Part shown: piece after piece, positions 1-6,733 of the stretch | How positions within the stretch are numbered: position 1 is the first letter of the stretch | How the letters are laid out: every line of letters begins with the position of its first letter | Assembly (NCBI GenBank): GCA_051117315.1 | Contig: JBNPEA010000018.1 | Coordinates: forward strand, 1-12,315 | Direction of reading: 5' to 3' | Length of the DNA: 12,315 nt | From: Salinarimonas sp051117315 | GTDB taxonomy: Bacteria; Pseudomonadota; Alphaproteobacteria; Rhizobiales; Beijerinckiaceae | The notes under the pieces: model-generated | Database searches by the model: none | Seen by the model: only the letters and a program-made list of their open reading frames with translations | What the model was told of the DNA's origin: nothing | Translations under genes and position numbers: made by a program

Positions 1-1
1 C

Positions 2-802
2 GACGCGGGGTTGCCGCCGCCTACACAGCCTCTGGCGCTGCCCGCCCCGCACACCGACCTGCGGGTGGAGGACCTCGTCGTCTCCACCCCCGGCGCCCGG
101 CGCACCGTCGTCGTGGGCGCGAGCTTCGTCCTCCGCGCAGGCGACGCGCTCGGCATCGTCGGCCCGTCGGGATCGGGCAAGTCGAGCCTCGCGCGCGCGC
201 TGGTGGGCGTGTGGCCGGCGCAGAAGGGCGCGGTGCGCCTCGACGGGGCGCCACTCGAGCGCTACGCGTCCGAGATCCTCGGGCGGCACGTCGGCTGGCT
301 GCCGCAGGACCCGAGCCTCGTCGAGGGCACCGTCGCGCAGACGATCTCCCGCTTCGACCCGCAGGCCCAGGCCGAGGCGATCGTCGCCGCCGCCCGCGCG
401 GCGGACGTGCACGACCTCGTCCTGCGGCTACCGCAGGGCTACGAGACGCGCGTCGGCGAGGGCGGCGCAGCGCTTTCGGGCGGCCAGCGCCAGCGCCTCG
501 CGCTCGCCCGCGCCCTCTACGGCGAGCCCTTCATCGTCGTGCTCGACGAGCCCAACGCCAGCCTCGACGCGGAGGGCGAGGCCGCACTGGCGCGCGCCGT
601 CGCCGGCGTGCGGGCGCGCGGCGGGATCGTCGTGATCATCGCCCACGCGCTCTCGGCGCTCGCCGGCGTCGACACGCTCGCCGCCATGTTCGGCGGGCGC
701 ATCGCCGCCTACGGCCCGAAGGCGGAAGTGCTCGCCCGCATCGCCCCGCCGCGGCGCACACCGCGCCCGAGCCTCGAAGTCGTCGCCGACGGCGCCCGCT
801 GA
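2..802 (+). CDS. Type I secretion system ABC transporter ATPase (PrtD/HasD-like), 5'-truncated
   Basis: This is the C-terminal nucleotide-binding domain of an inner-membrane ABC exporter that powers one-step protein secretion. The reading frame is open to the left edge, so the N-terminal membrane domain lies outside the window and the true start is not visible. Counting from the TTG triplet at 11, I see Walker A GPSGSGKS (51-58), a Q-loop in 'WLPQDPSLVEGTVAQ' (Q99), the ABC signature LSGGQ (155-159), Walker B IVVLDE (175-180) followed by 'PNASLD', and the H-loop histidine (H212). The Q-loop context and the 'LDEPNASLDAEGE' stretch are typical of the PrtD/HasD/LipB type I secretion family rather than of lipid or drug exporters. 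The stop codon lies 22 nt before a HlyD-family gene, the usual exporter gene order. Confidence in the family is high; the exported substrate is unknown. Confidence 0.93.
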   Translation, partial: DAGLPPPTQPLALPAPHTDLRVEDLVVSTPGARRTVVVGASFVLRAGDALGIVGPSGSGKSSLARALVGVWPAQKGAVRLDGAPLERYASEILGRHVGWLPQDPSLVEGTVAQTISRFDPQAQAEAIVAAARAADVHDLVLRLPQGYETRVGEGGAALSGGQRQRLALARALYGEPFIVVLDEPNASLDAEGEAALARAVAGVRARGGIVVIIAHALSALAGVDTLAAMFGGRIAAYGPKAEVLARIAPPRRTPRPSLEVVADGAR

Positions 803-824
803 CGTCCCGCGAGAGGAAACCGCC

Positions 825-2102
825 ATGACCAAGACACCACAGCCCTCACGCGCCCTGCGCGGCCCCGTTCTCGCCGGCCTCGCCGCGATCGCGCTCGTGC
901 TCGGCGGCCTCGGCGCCTTCTCGGCGACGACCGCGATCTCCGGGGCCGTCGTGGCGCCGGGCCGGGTCGTGGTCGAGAGCGCGCCCTCGCCGGTGCAGCA
1001 CCCGACCGGCGGGATCGTGGGCGAGATCCACGTGCGGGACGGCACCCGCGTCGCCGCCGGCGCCGTGCTGATGCGCCTCGACGAGACCCAGACAAGGGCC
1101 GATTACGCGGTGATCGATGCCCGCATCGCCACGCTCGCCGCGCGCCAGGCGCGGCTCGAGGCCGAGCGCGACGGGTCGGGCACGCTGCCGGCCGCGATCG
1201 AAGGCGTCAATGCCGCGCAGCTCGCCGCCGAGATCCGGCTCCTCCATCTGCGCGAGGAGACCCGCCGCGGGCAGGTGGCGCAGCTCGAGGAACGCGTGCG
1301 GCAGTCCGAGGAGGAGCGCGCGGGCCTGCTCCTGCAGGCGCAAGCGAAGGCGAACGAGGCGGCGTTGGTCGGCGCCGAGCTCGCCGGCGTGCGGACGCTG
1401 TTCGAGAAGGACCTCGTGCCGACGACCCGCGTGACCGCGCTCGAGCGCGACCTGACGCGGCTCGAGGGCGACCGCGGCCGCTTCCTCGCCGCGGTGGCGC
1501 AGGTCGGCGGCAGGATCGCGGAGACGCGGCTGCAGATCCTCGGCCTCGACCAGGCCCGCCGCAGCGAGGCGGCCGACGAGATCCGCGCCATCGAGGGCGA
1601 GCTCGCCGGCCTGATCGAGCGGCGCACCGCAGCCCGCGCCGTGCTCGCCCGCGTCGACGTCCGCGCGCCGGCGAGCGGGATCGTGCACGCGCTCGCCGTG
1701 CGCGGCCCCGGCGCCGTCGTCGCGCCCGGCGCGACGCTGCTCGAGATCGTGCCCGACGACGGGCCGCTGGCCGTCGAGCTGCGGATCGCGCCGCAGGACA
1801 TCGACCAGCTGGCGGCGGGCCAGGCCGCGCTCCTGCGCTTCTCCGCCTTCGACCAGCGCACCACGCCCGAGGTCGCCGGCGTGCTCGAGCGGGTCTCGCC
1901 CGATCTCGTGGTCACGGACGGCGTCGCGCACTACCAGGGCCGCATCGTGCTCTCCACCGAGGTGGCGCGGACGCTCGGGACCGGGACGCTCGTCCCGGGC
2001 ATGCCGGTCGAGGTCTTCGTTCGCACCTCGGAGCGCACGCTGCTCTCGCACCTGACAAAGCCGCTGGGCGACCATCTCGCGCGGGCCTTCCGGCAGGATT
2101 GA
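825..2102 (+). CDS. Type I secretion membrane fusion protein, HlyD/PrtE family
   Basis: Periplasmic adaptor linking the ABC ATPase encoded just upstream to an outer-membrane TolC-like channel. The 425-residue length is normal for the PrtE/HasE/LipC group. Residues 1-12 are cytoplasmic and 13-34 form the single membrane anchor. Residues about 55-90 are the first half of the lipoyl-like domain ('HPTGGIVGEIHVRDG'), about 95-275 form a long alpha-helical coiled-coil hairpin rich in E, R, L and A, and about 276-310 are the second lipoyl half ('VRAPASGIVHAL'). The rest is a beta-barrel region ending in 'ERTLLSHLTKPLGDHLARAF', the usual family C-terminus. The start is supported by a purine-rich GAGAGGA (811-817) seven nt upstream. 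The gene is very probably co-transcribed with the ATPase. No TolC gene follows; outer-membrane partners are often encoded elsewhere. Confidence 0.95.
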   Translation: MTKTPQPSRALRGPVLAGLAAIALVLGGLGAFSATTAISGAVVAPGRVVVESAPSPVQHPTGGIVGEIHVRDGTRVAAGAVLMRLDETQTRADYAVIDARIATLAARQARLEAERDGSGTLPAAIEGVNAAQLAAEIRLLHLREETRRGQVAQLEERVRQSEEERAGLLLQAQAKANEAALVGAELAGVRTLFEKDLVPTTRVTALERDLTRLEGDRGRFLAAVAQVGGRIAETRLQILGLDQARRSEAADEIRAIEGELAGLIERRTAARAVLARVDVRAPASGIVHALAVRGPGAVVAPGATLLEIVPDDGPLAVELRIAPQDIDQLAAGQAALLRFSAFDQRTTPEVAGVLERVSPDLVVTDGVAHYQGRIVLSTEVARTLGTGTLVPGMPVEVFVRTSERTLLSHLTKPLGDHLARAFRQD

Positions 2103-2146
2103 GCCGCGCCCGTGCCGGGCCGGGGGGTCGCTGGGGCGTGCGCGGC
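2103..2146 (+). terminator. Possible hairpin terminator after the secretion genes
   Basis: GCCGCGC (2103-2109) is mirrored by GCGCGGC (2140-2146), and one mismatch further in another CG/CG pair can form. The repeat starts at the base directly after the HlyD stop codon. No T-tract follows, so this is not a classic intrinsic terminator. In DNA of this GC content such repeats also arise by chance, so the call is weak. Confidence 0.3.
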
Positions 2147-2182
2147 ATGGAACCGATCGCGCACCCCGTCGATCCTGCTCGA

Positions 2183-2211
2183 TTGGCAACGGCGTCCGTT
2201 CGACATACCGT
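2183..2211 (+). promoter_or_regulatory. Possible sigma-70-like promoter for the 2255 gene
   Basis: TTGGCA (2183-2188) and TACCGT (2206-2211) are 17 nt apart, 43 nt upstream of the ATG at 2255. The -35 box is close to TTGACA; the -10 box keeps only T, A and the final T of TATAAT. It lies in the 152-nt gap after the HlyD gene, where a new promoter would be expected, but the match is weak. Confidence 0.28.
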
Positions 2212-2254
2212 GGCGGCGCCGCGCGGCCAATGCCACGAGTCTCGAAGGGAACCC

Positions 2255-3451
2255 ATGTTCGCAGTCCTCTACGCCGTTGCCGTCGTCATGGTCGCGGGAG
2301 GCGCCTTCGCCATCCTCGCCGGCTGGGAGCTGCTGCTGCTCGAGCGCGGATGGTCGATGGTGATCTCGGGGGCGACGCTCGCCACCGGCGGGCTCGTCCT
2401 CGGCGGGGTCGCGGCGGCGGCGCGGGCGCTCGCGACACGGCTCGACGCGCTCGCCGAAGCCGTCCGCGCGAGCCGGCCCGCGCCCGCGCCGATCCCCCGC
2501 CGCCCCGCCGCGACCGCCTCGGACACGGCGGAGGCGCCGCCGTTCGCCGAGCCGCCGCCGCCCGGCCGGGAAATCGAGCCGAAGCTGCCGCCCAGGGAGC
2601 CGGCCGCGCCCGCGGGGCCGGCGCCGGTCGCGGCGCTCGGGATCGGCGGAGTCGCCACCGAGGCGCTCGCGCCCGGCCGGCAGGACACGCCGCCGGAGCC
2701 GGAGGGCGGGCTGCCGCCCCTCGATCTCGACGAGAAGGGGGACGTCGGCGAGGCGGACGCCGGCGAGCAAGACGTCACCGAGCAGGACGTCACGGAGCAG
2801 GACGTCGCGCACGCGGAGACGGGCCCCGCCGCTGCCGGGGCGCCGCCGCCGGCGCCCGAGGTCGCGACCGAGCCGGAGCCAGAGACCGAGCCCGAGGCCG
2901 ACGAGGGCGCGCCTGAGATCGCCGCTCCCGGCATCGAGCAGCCGGTCCTGGCGCCCCGCGAACCCGGCCGCATCGCGGCCGAGGCGGAGGCGCTGACGCG
3001 CCGCTACGAGGAGAGCGCGCCCCCGATCCCCGTGCCGCCCCCGGCCGCGCCGCCGGCGTCGGACGCGCTCGAGGCGGGGCCGCTCTCCCCCGCTGCGGAC
3101 AGCGCACGCGCCGCCGTCTCCCGCGCTGTCGATGAGAGCGTTCCCCCGGGAACGCCGAGCTACGCGCTGGCGCCGGCCGCGGCCGAGGCCGCGCCCGCCG
3201 ACGCACCGGACGCGCACGACGCCGAGATCGGCGAGAGCCCCGACGAGGCGGGGCTCGACCGCGACACGCCGCCCCACATCGTCGGCACCCACGTCTCCGG
3301 CGCCAATCGCTACGTGATGTACTCGGACGGCTCGATCGAGGCCGAGACCCCGGACGGCCGCCTCGTCTTCGGCTCGATCGAGGAGCTCAAGGGCTACGTC
3401 GCCTCGTCGGGCGAGGACCCGAGCGGGGCGAGCCAGACCGGGCCGCGGTGA
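2255..3451 (+). CDS. Membrane-anchored protein with disordered Pro/Ala/Glu-rich tail and conserved C-terminal domain, function unknown
   Basis: A 398-residue protein of unknown function. The ATG at 2255 is preceded by GAAGGGA; the frame is open further upstream, but that stretch does not resemble protein, and two membrane helices follow directly from this start (about 4-23 and 34-56). Residues about 70-335 are low complexity, dominated by P, A, E, G and D, with a triple pentapeptide EQDVT (171-184), and are almost certainly disordered. The C-terminus (about 339-384) becomes ordered again, with 'YVMYSDGSIEAETPDG' followed by 'FGSIEELKGYVAS'. I recall similar tails on uncharacterised alphaproteobacterial membrane proteins, which is recollection and not a search. 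The short first loop between helices suggests both termini face the same side. The gene stands alone and ends 2 nt from the convergent toxin gene. It does not look like a type I secretion substrate, since it has no glycine-aspartate repeats. Confidence 0.8.
   Translation: MFAVLYAVAVVMVAGGAFAILAGWELLLLERGWSMVISGATLATGGLVLGGVAAAARALATRLDALAEAVRASRPAPAPIPRRPAATASDTAEAPPFAEPPPPGREIEPKLPPREPAAPAGPAPVAALGIGGVATEALAPGRQDTPPEPEGGLPPLDLDEKGDVGEADAGEQDVTEQDVTEQDVAHAETGPAAAGAPPPAPEVATEPEPETEPEADEGAPEIAAPGIEQPVLAPREPGRIAAEAEALTRRYEESAPPIPVPPPAAPPASDALEAGPLSPAADSARAAVSRAVDESVPPGTPSYALAPAAAEAAPADAPDAHDAEIGESPDEAGLDRDTPPHIVGTHVSGANRYVMYSDGSIEAETPDGRLVFGSIEELKGYVASSGEDPSGASQTGPR
2765..2806 (+). repeat. Triple 15-bp in-frame repeat coding EQDVT
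   Basis: Three near-identical 15-nt units (GAGCA[A/G]GACGTCAC[C/G] type, the last one incomplete) encode EQDVT-EQDVT-EQDV. The units differ only at third codon positions or at the end. The repeat lies in the disordered segment of the membrane protein and may vary in number between strains by slippage. Confidence 0.8.
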
Positions 3452-3453
3452 GG

Positions 3454-3801
3454 TCAGTCGGGTAGCAGACGTCGTGCCATTTTCGGCCTGTGGTTCTCCG
3501 CGCCGAAGAAGACCCCGAGAACGAGGACGGCATCATCGTCCTCGTCGACCTTGAAGTAGACGATCGCTCTATCCGCGGTGAGATGGCGCAGCCCCGGAAA
3601 CAGGTCGTCGTCGCGACGCCCGCGATAGGGCCGCCGGCTCAGGCCGTCCGCAACCTGTCGTATTTTCGTGACCCGGCGCGTAGCGCGATCACGCGCTTCT
3701 GCCGCCGTCTCACCAAACTGTCGGTAGCTTCTGAAAAGATGTCTGTAGACGATCTGGAAATCTGTCAGGGCGGAACGCGAGTAGCGAACCCTACGGTTCA
3801 T
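3454..3801 (-). CDS. parE: Type II toxin, RelE/ParE superfamily
   Basis: A 115-residue, strongly basic protein with the RelE/ParE layout: N-terminal 'VRYSRSALTDFQIVYRHL', a helical region with many arginines (about 33-58), then the beta-sheet core 'LFPGLRHLTADRAIVYFKV' and 'DAVLVLGVFFGAENH'. ParE toxins poison DNA gyrase while RelE toxins cut mRNA; the sequence alone does not settle which applies. The partner upstream is ParD-like, so ParE is favoured. Its ATG overlaps the last 11 nt of the antitoxin gene, giving translational coupling with the antitoxin made first. The C-terminal stop is only 2 nt from the stop of the convergent 2255 gene. It is somewhat longer than a typical ParE of about 95-100 residues. 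Confidence 0.85.
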   Translation of the reverse strand: MNRRVRYSRSALTDFQIVYRHLFRSYRQFGETAAEARDRATRRVTKIRQVADGLSRRPYRGRRDDDLFPGLRHLTADRAIVYFKVDEDDDAVLVLGVFFGAENHRPKMARRLLPD

Positions 3802-4060
3802 TCTCGCCGTGCTCCCGCGCGATCATGTCGGTGATCAGCTCATCCATCTCTTCGGCTGAGACGAATGGTCCCTCCAGACGCTCGAGCAGAACACGCCGAA
3901 GCTCGGCCCGGGTCCACGACGTCTCCTCGACGTGCTCACGCAGCAGCTCGAGAGCGCTCTCCAGGACATCCTGGGCGCTGCTGAACTGTCCGGTCTCGAC
4001 AAGCTTCTCGACGAAGGCCTTGTGATCCCGGCTGACCAGGATCGGGGACGCATCGGTCAT
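3791..4060 (-). CDS. parD: Type II antitoxin, ParD-like
   Basis: An 89-residue acidic antitoxin. The N-terminal part, 'ILVSRDHKAFVEKLVETG' followed by 'FSSAQDVLESALELL', fits a ribbon-helix-helix DNA-binding domain of the ParD/CopG type (about residues 7-40). The C-terminal part (about 50-89) is charged and helical and would wrap the toxin. I chose the ATG at 4060 because a GGAGGG lies 5 nt upstream and the family normally begins shortly before the 'I-V-S' beta strand; the frame continues upstream to 4105 without a ribosome site. The gene overlaps the toxin gene by 11 nt. ParD proteins normally repress their own promoter, so autoregulation is expected from family knowledge. Confidence 0.83.
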   Translation of the reverse strand: MTDASPILVSRDHKAFVEKLVETGQFSSAQDVLESALELLREHVEETSWTRAELRRVLLERLEGPFVSAEEMDELITDMIAREHGENEP

Positions 4061-4065
4061 GGCAA

Positions 4066-4071
4066 CCCTCC
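4066..4071 (-). promoter_or_regulatory. Ribosome binding site deciding the antitoxin start
   Basis: On the minus strand GGAGGG lies 5 nt before the ATG at 4060. It is the reason for preferring this start over the in-frame ATG at 4105, which would add 15 residues and has no such site. Confidence 0.6.
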
Positions 4072-4077
4072 GACGCA

Positions 4078-4116
4078 ACGGTATCACGTGGCACCCGTAC
4101 GGCAAGCGCTACGTGA
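4078..4116 (-). promoter_or_regulatory. Possible toxin-antitoxin promoter with operator half-sites
   Basis: Reading the minus strand, CTTGCC (4106-4101) and TACCGT (4083-4078) are 17 nt apart, placed 18 nt before the antitoxin ATG. A short inverted repeat, TCACGT (4084-4089) and ACGTGA (4111-4116), flanks and enters this promoter. One arm also forms the palindrome CACGTG. ParD-type antitoxins bind such repeats at their own promoters. The promoter boxes are weak and the arms are only 6 bp, so this is tentative. Confidence 0.25.
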
Positions 4117-4122
4117 CCGCTC

Positions 4123-4677
4123 TCACTTCACCAGCGCCAGCACCTCCCTGAACGCCGGATCGTCCCCCCGCTCCGCCCATTCGAACGCCGCCATCTCGCT
4201 CGTGACCCAATGCCCGCCGGCGTGCAGCAGGCGTGCGGTGGCCGCGTGCAGGCTCGCCTCCGCGCGGCTGGCGACGGCGTCGGCGACGACGAAGACGGTG
4301 AAGCCGCTCGCGATCAGGTCGAGCGCCGTCTGCAGGACGCAGACATGCGCCTCGGCCCCCACCAGCACAACCTGATCGCGCCCGTCCGCCCGGTTGGCGT
4401 CGAGCCAGCCGGCGATCGCCGCGTCGGCGCCGGCGCTGAAGGTGAGCTTCTCGAACACCGTGGCCGCGTTCGGCATCGCCGCGCGGATCGGATGCACGAG
4501 CCCACCAAGCCCCTTCGGGTAGTGCGCGCACGCGGCGACGGGGATGCCGAGCAGGCCCGCCGCGCGCACGACGATCTCGGCGCGCGCCAGCGCGTCCGCG
4601 CCGCGGGGGAGCGCCGGGAGGAGGCGCTCCTGCAGGTCGACGACGAGGACCTGGGCCCTGGCGCGGCGCATCAGCAT
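4123..4677 (-). CDS. Isochorismatase-family cysteine hydrolase (YcaC-like)
   Basis: A 184-residue cytoplasmic hydrolase of the isochorismatase fold. The Asp-Lys-Cys catalytic triad of the family can be placed: D14 in 'VVDLQERLLP', K77 in 'FEKLTFSAG' and C113 in 'LVGAEAHVCVLQTALDL'. The glycine-alanine pair ahead of the cysteine and the 'V-F-V-V-A-D-A-V-A-S-R' strand are also typical. Members hydrolyse isochorismate, nicotinamide, N-carbamoyl compounds or ureido-acrylates; the substrate here cannot be read off. Its start lies 13 nt after the stop of the aminotransferase gene, so the two are probably one transcript and may share a pathway. Neither candidate ATG (4677 or, two codons on, 4671) has a clear Shine-Dalgarno sequence, which would fit coupling to the upstream gene. 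Confidence 0.88.
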   Translation of the reverse strand: MLMRRARAQVLVVDLQERLLPALPRGADALARAEIVVRAAGLLGIPVAACAHYPKGLGGLVHPIRAAMPNAATVFEKLTFSAGADAAIAGWLDANRADGRDQVVLVGAEAHVCVLQTALDLIASGFTVFVVADAVASRAEASLHAATARLLHAGGHWVTSEMAAFEWAERGDDPAFREVLALVK

Positions 4678-4690
4678 GCGCGCCGCGCCG

Positions 4691-6043
4691 TCACGCCACG
4701 GCGCGGATCACGCGCCCGACCTTGTCGACGATCTCGCCGATCTGGTCCTCGCTGATGATCAGCGGCGGCGTCAGCGCGATCGTGTCGGCGGTGATGCGGA
4801 TGACGATGTCGTGCTCGCGGAAGGCGCGATCCATCGCCTCGAAGGCACGCTTGCCGACGCCGTCCGGCCGGGAGGCGAGGTCGATGGCGCCGACGAGCCC
4901 GACGGTGCGGATGTCGAGCACGTTCGGCAGCTCTCTCAAGGACATCAGCGCGTCGGCCCAGATCGGCTCGAGCGTCAGCACGCGCTCGAACAGGCCCTCG
5001 TCGCGGTAGACGTCGAGGGTCGCGAGCGCCGCCGCGCAGGCCAGCGGATGGCCGGAATAGGTGTAGCCGTGGAACAGCTCGATGACGTGCTCGGGCCCCG
5101 TCATGAAGGCGTCGTGCACGCCGCTGCGCACGATCACGCCGCCCATCGGCACCGTGCCCGAGTTCACCGCCTTGGCGAAGGTGATCATGTCCGGCACGAC
5201 GCCGTAGCGCTCCGCGGCGAAGGCGAAGCCCAGGCGCCCGAAGCCGGAGATCACCTCGTCGAAGATCAGCAGGATGTCGTGCTTGTCGCAGATCTCGCGC
5301 AGGCGTTTCAGGTAGCCCTTGGGCGGCGGCAGCACGCCGGTGGAGCCCGCCATCGGCTCGACCACCACGGCGGCGACGGTGGAGGCGTCGTGCAGCGCGA
5401 CGATGCGCTCGAGCTCGTCGGCCAGGTGCGCGCCCCATTCGGGCTCGCCCTTGGTGAAGGCCTGATGCTCGCGCGAGTAGGTGTGCGGCAGGTGGTCGAC
5501 GCCGGCGAGCAGCGTGCCGAAGAACTTGCGGTTCGTGACGATGCCGCCCACCGAGATGCCGCCGAAGCCGACCCCGTGATAGCCGCGCTCGCGACCGATG
5601 AGGCGCGTCTTCTGCCCCTGGCCGGAGACGTTCCAGTAGGCGAGCGCGATCTTCAGCGCGGTGTCGATCGCCTCCGAGCCGGAATTGGTGAAGAACACGT
5701 GGTCGAGATCGCCCGGCGCCAGCTGCGCGATCCGCGCGGCGGCGGCGAAGCCGTGCGGATGGCCGAACTGGAATGCGGGGGAATAGTCGAGCTCCTGCGC
5801 CTGGCGCTGGATCGCGGCGACGATCGGGTCGCGCGCATGGCCGGCGTTGCACGACCACAGGCCCGCGATGCCGTCCAGCACCTGGCGGCCATCCGGCGTC
5901 GTGTAGTGCATGTCCTTCGCGCCGGTGATCATGCGCGGGGCGTTCTTGAAGGCGCGGTTCGCCGTGAAGGGCATCCACCAGGATGAGAGGTCGTTGGGCG
6001 CCTGGATATCGTTCGCCGCCCGCATCGTCGTCCCGGTATCCAT
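4691..6043 (-). CDS. Class III aminotransferase, beta-alanine:pyruvate (omega-amino acid) type
   Basis: A 450-residue PLP-dependent fold-type I aminotransferase. The N-terminal 'WWMPFTANRAF', 'GLWSCNAGHARDPI' and 'LDYSPAFQFGHP', the middle 'HVFFTNSGSEA' and 'RERGYHG' (phosphate and ring stacking), 'LLIFDEVISGFGRLG' (D262 pairs with the PLP nitrogen) and 'FAKAVNSGTVPMGG' (K291, the Schiff-base lysine) closely follow the beta-alanine:pyruvate aminotransferase I remember from Pseudomonas. The expected reaction is beta-alanine + pyruvate to malonate semialdehyde + L-alanine, though relatives accept other omega-amines. The ATG at 6043 is preceded by AAGGGA at 6 nt; an in-frame ATG six codons on is the alternative. 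It heads a probable two-gene operon with the isochorismatase-like gene, which suggests breakdown of beta-alanine, a pyrimidine-derived compound or a similar amine. Confidence 0.93.
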   Translation of the reverse strand: MDTGTTMRAANDIQAPNDLSSWWMPFTANRAFKNAPRMITGAKDMHYTTPDGRQVLDGIAGLWSCNAGHARDPIVAAIQRQAQELDYSPAFQFGHPHGFAAAARIAQLAPGDLDHVFFTNSGSEAIDTALKIALAYWNVSGQGQKTRLIGRERGYHGVGFGGISVGGIVTNRKFFGTLLAGVDHLPHTYSREHQAFTKGEPEWGAHLADELERIVALHDASTVAAVVVEPMAGSTGVLPPPKGYLKRLREICDKHDILLIFDEVISGFGRLGFAFAAERYGVVPDMITFAKAVNSGTVPMGGVIVRSGVHDAFMTGPEHVIELFHGYTYSGHPLACAAALATLDVYRDEGLFERVLTLEPIWADALMSLRELPNVLDIRTVGLVGAIDLASRPDGVGKRAFEAMDRAFREHDIVIRITADTIALTPPLIISEDQIGEIVDKVGRVIRAVA

Positions 6044-6483
6044 GCCGCGTCCCTTCCCTCGTTCTCGCTGCCGGGCGCACGCCGCGCGCCGCGGGAGCCG
6101 ATGCTAGCAGCGTCGCCCCCGGAAGGGAAAGCGCCAAGGGCCGCGAGGCCGGATGGGGGCCGCGCCCCTAAGCATCATGCCGGATGCCGCGCACGACGCT
6201 TGCAATTCGCGCCGGCGCAACCCATCTTGGTGTCAGCGCGACGTCCACGACGACGCGCCTGCCGTGGCCGGCGCCGGGAGGCGCCGAGCGCGTGCCGAGG
6301 TCTCCGCAGAAGCGGAACCGGCCTTCGCCCCACGGCGTTCATCGAAGCCAATTCGGCACCCTGCTCGACGACCGAGCGTCGCTACGCCCGTCACGCGCCT
6401 GTCGCCAGACCCTGGCACGTTCGCGCCTCAGACGTGGCCGCAGTCCAGTCGAGACGATTCAAGAAGAACGAAGACACCATACC
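6044..6483. other. 440-nt non-coding region between divergent genes
   Basis: This gap must hold the promoters of the aminotransferase (minus) and of the 70-residue gene (plus). Frames that cross it translate to R/S/P/T-rich sequence with no family-like character and no ribosome site, so I see no gene in it. Small GC hairpins occur, such as GGGGC-CGC-GCCCC near 6155-6170, and GGCGCC appears twice near 6275-6290. The last 60 nt before 6484 are visibly less GC-rich and look like an untranslated leader. I found no convincing -10/-35 pair. Confidence 0.5.
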
Positions 6484-6696
6484 ATGCAGTTCGAGATTCA
6501 TCCCCAGATCGACCGTCGCCCCGATGGCGACATCTTCACCGTCGCCCGGCTGTTCGCCGCCGGCCAGGCCGGCAAGCGCGACCTCAGCCACATGATCGAC
6601 CGCTCCTACCCCTACCAGTCGCTGCGCGAGCTGCGTTGGCACCTCGCCGAGCGCTTCTCGCTGCCGGTGACGGGGGTCGAGGTCCGCGCGGCCTGA
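6484..6696 (+). CDS. Small conserved-looking protein of unknown function (70 aa)
   Basis: A 70-residue soluble protein that I do not recognise. It begins 'MQFEIHPQIDRRPDGDIFTV' and holds 'ARLFAAGQAGKRDLSHMID' and 'SYPYQSLRELRWHLAERF'. The composition is balanced, with Y, F, W, H and I residues uncommon in chance frames of GC-rich DNA, so it is probably a true gene. No membrane helix or signal peptide is visible. I chose the ATG at 6484 because the in-frame extension upstream to 6184 is arginine/serine-rich and unlike protein. The ribosome site is poor; the leader is A/G-rich (AAGAAGAACGAAG) and ends about 10 nt before the ATG. The gene stands alone and a hairpin follows at 6734. Confidence 0.68.
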   Translation: MQFEIHPQIDRRPDGDIFTVARLFAAGQAGKRDLSHMIDRSYPYQSLRELRWHLAERFSLPVTGVEVRAA

Positions 6697-6733
6697 CACC
6701 GCGCGTGAGCGCCCCGGCATAAGGGTCGGGAAA

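Noticed and set aside
4544..5986. A plus-strand frame of 480 codons opposite the aminotransferase
   Set aside because: The minus strand encodes a complete PLP aminotransferase with every catalytic residue; the plus-strand product is a shadow rich in H, R, D and G.
6184..6483. N-terminal extension of the 70-residue gene
   Set aside because: It is in frame, but arginine/serine/proline-rich with no ribosome site at 6184, and the character of the protein changes sharply at the ATG at 6484.
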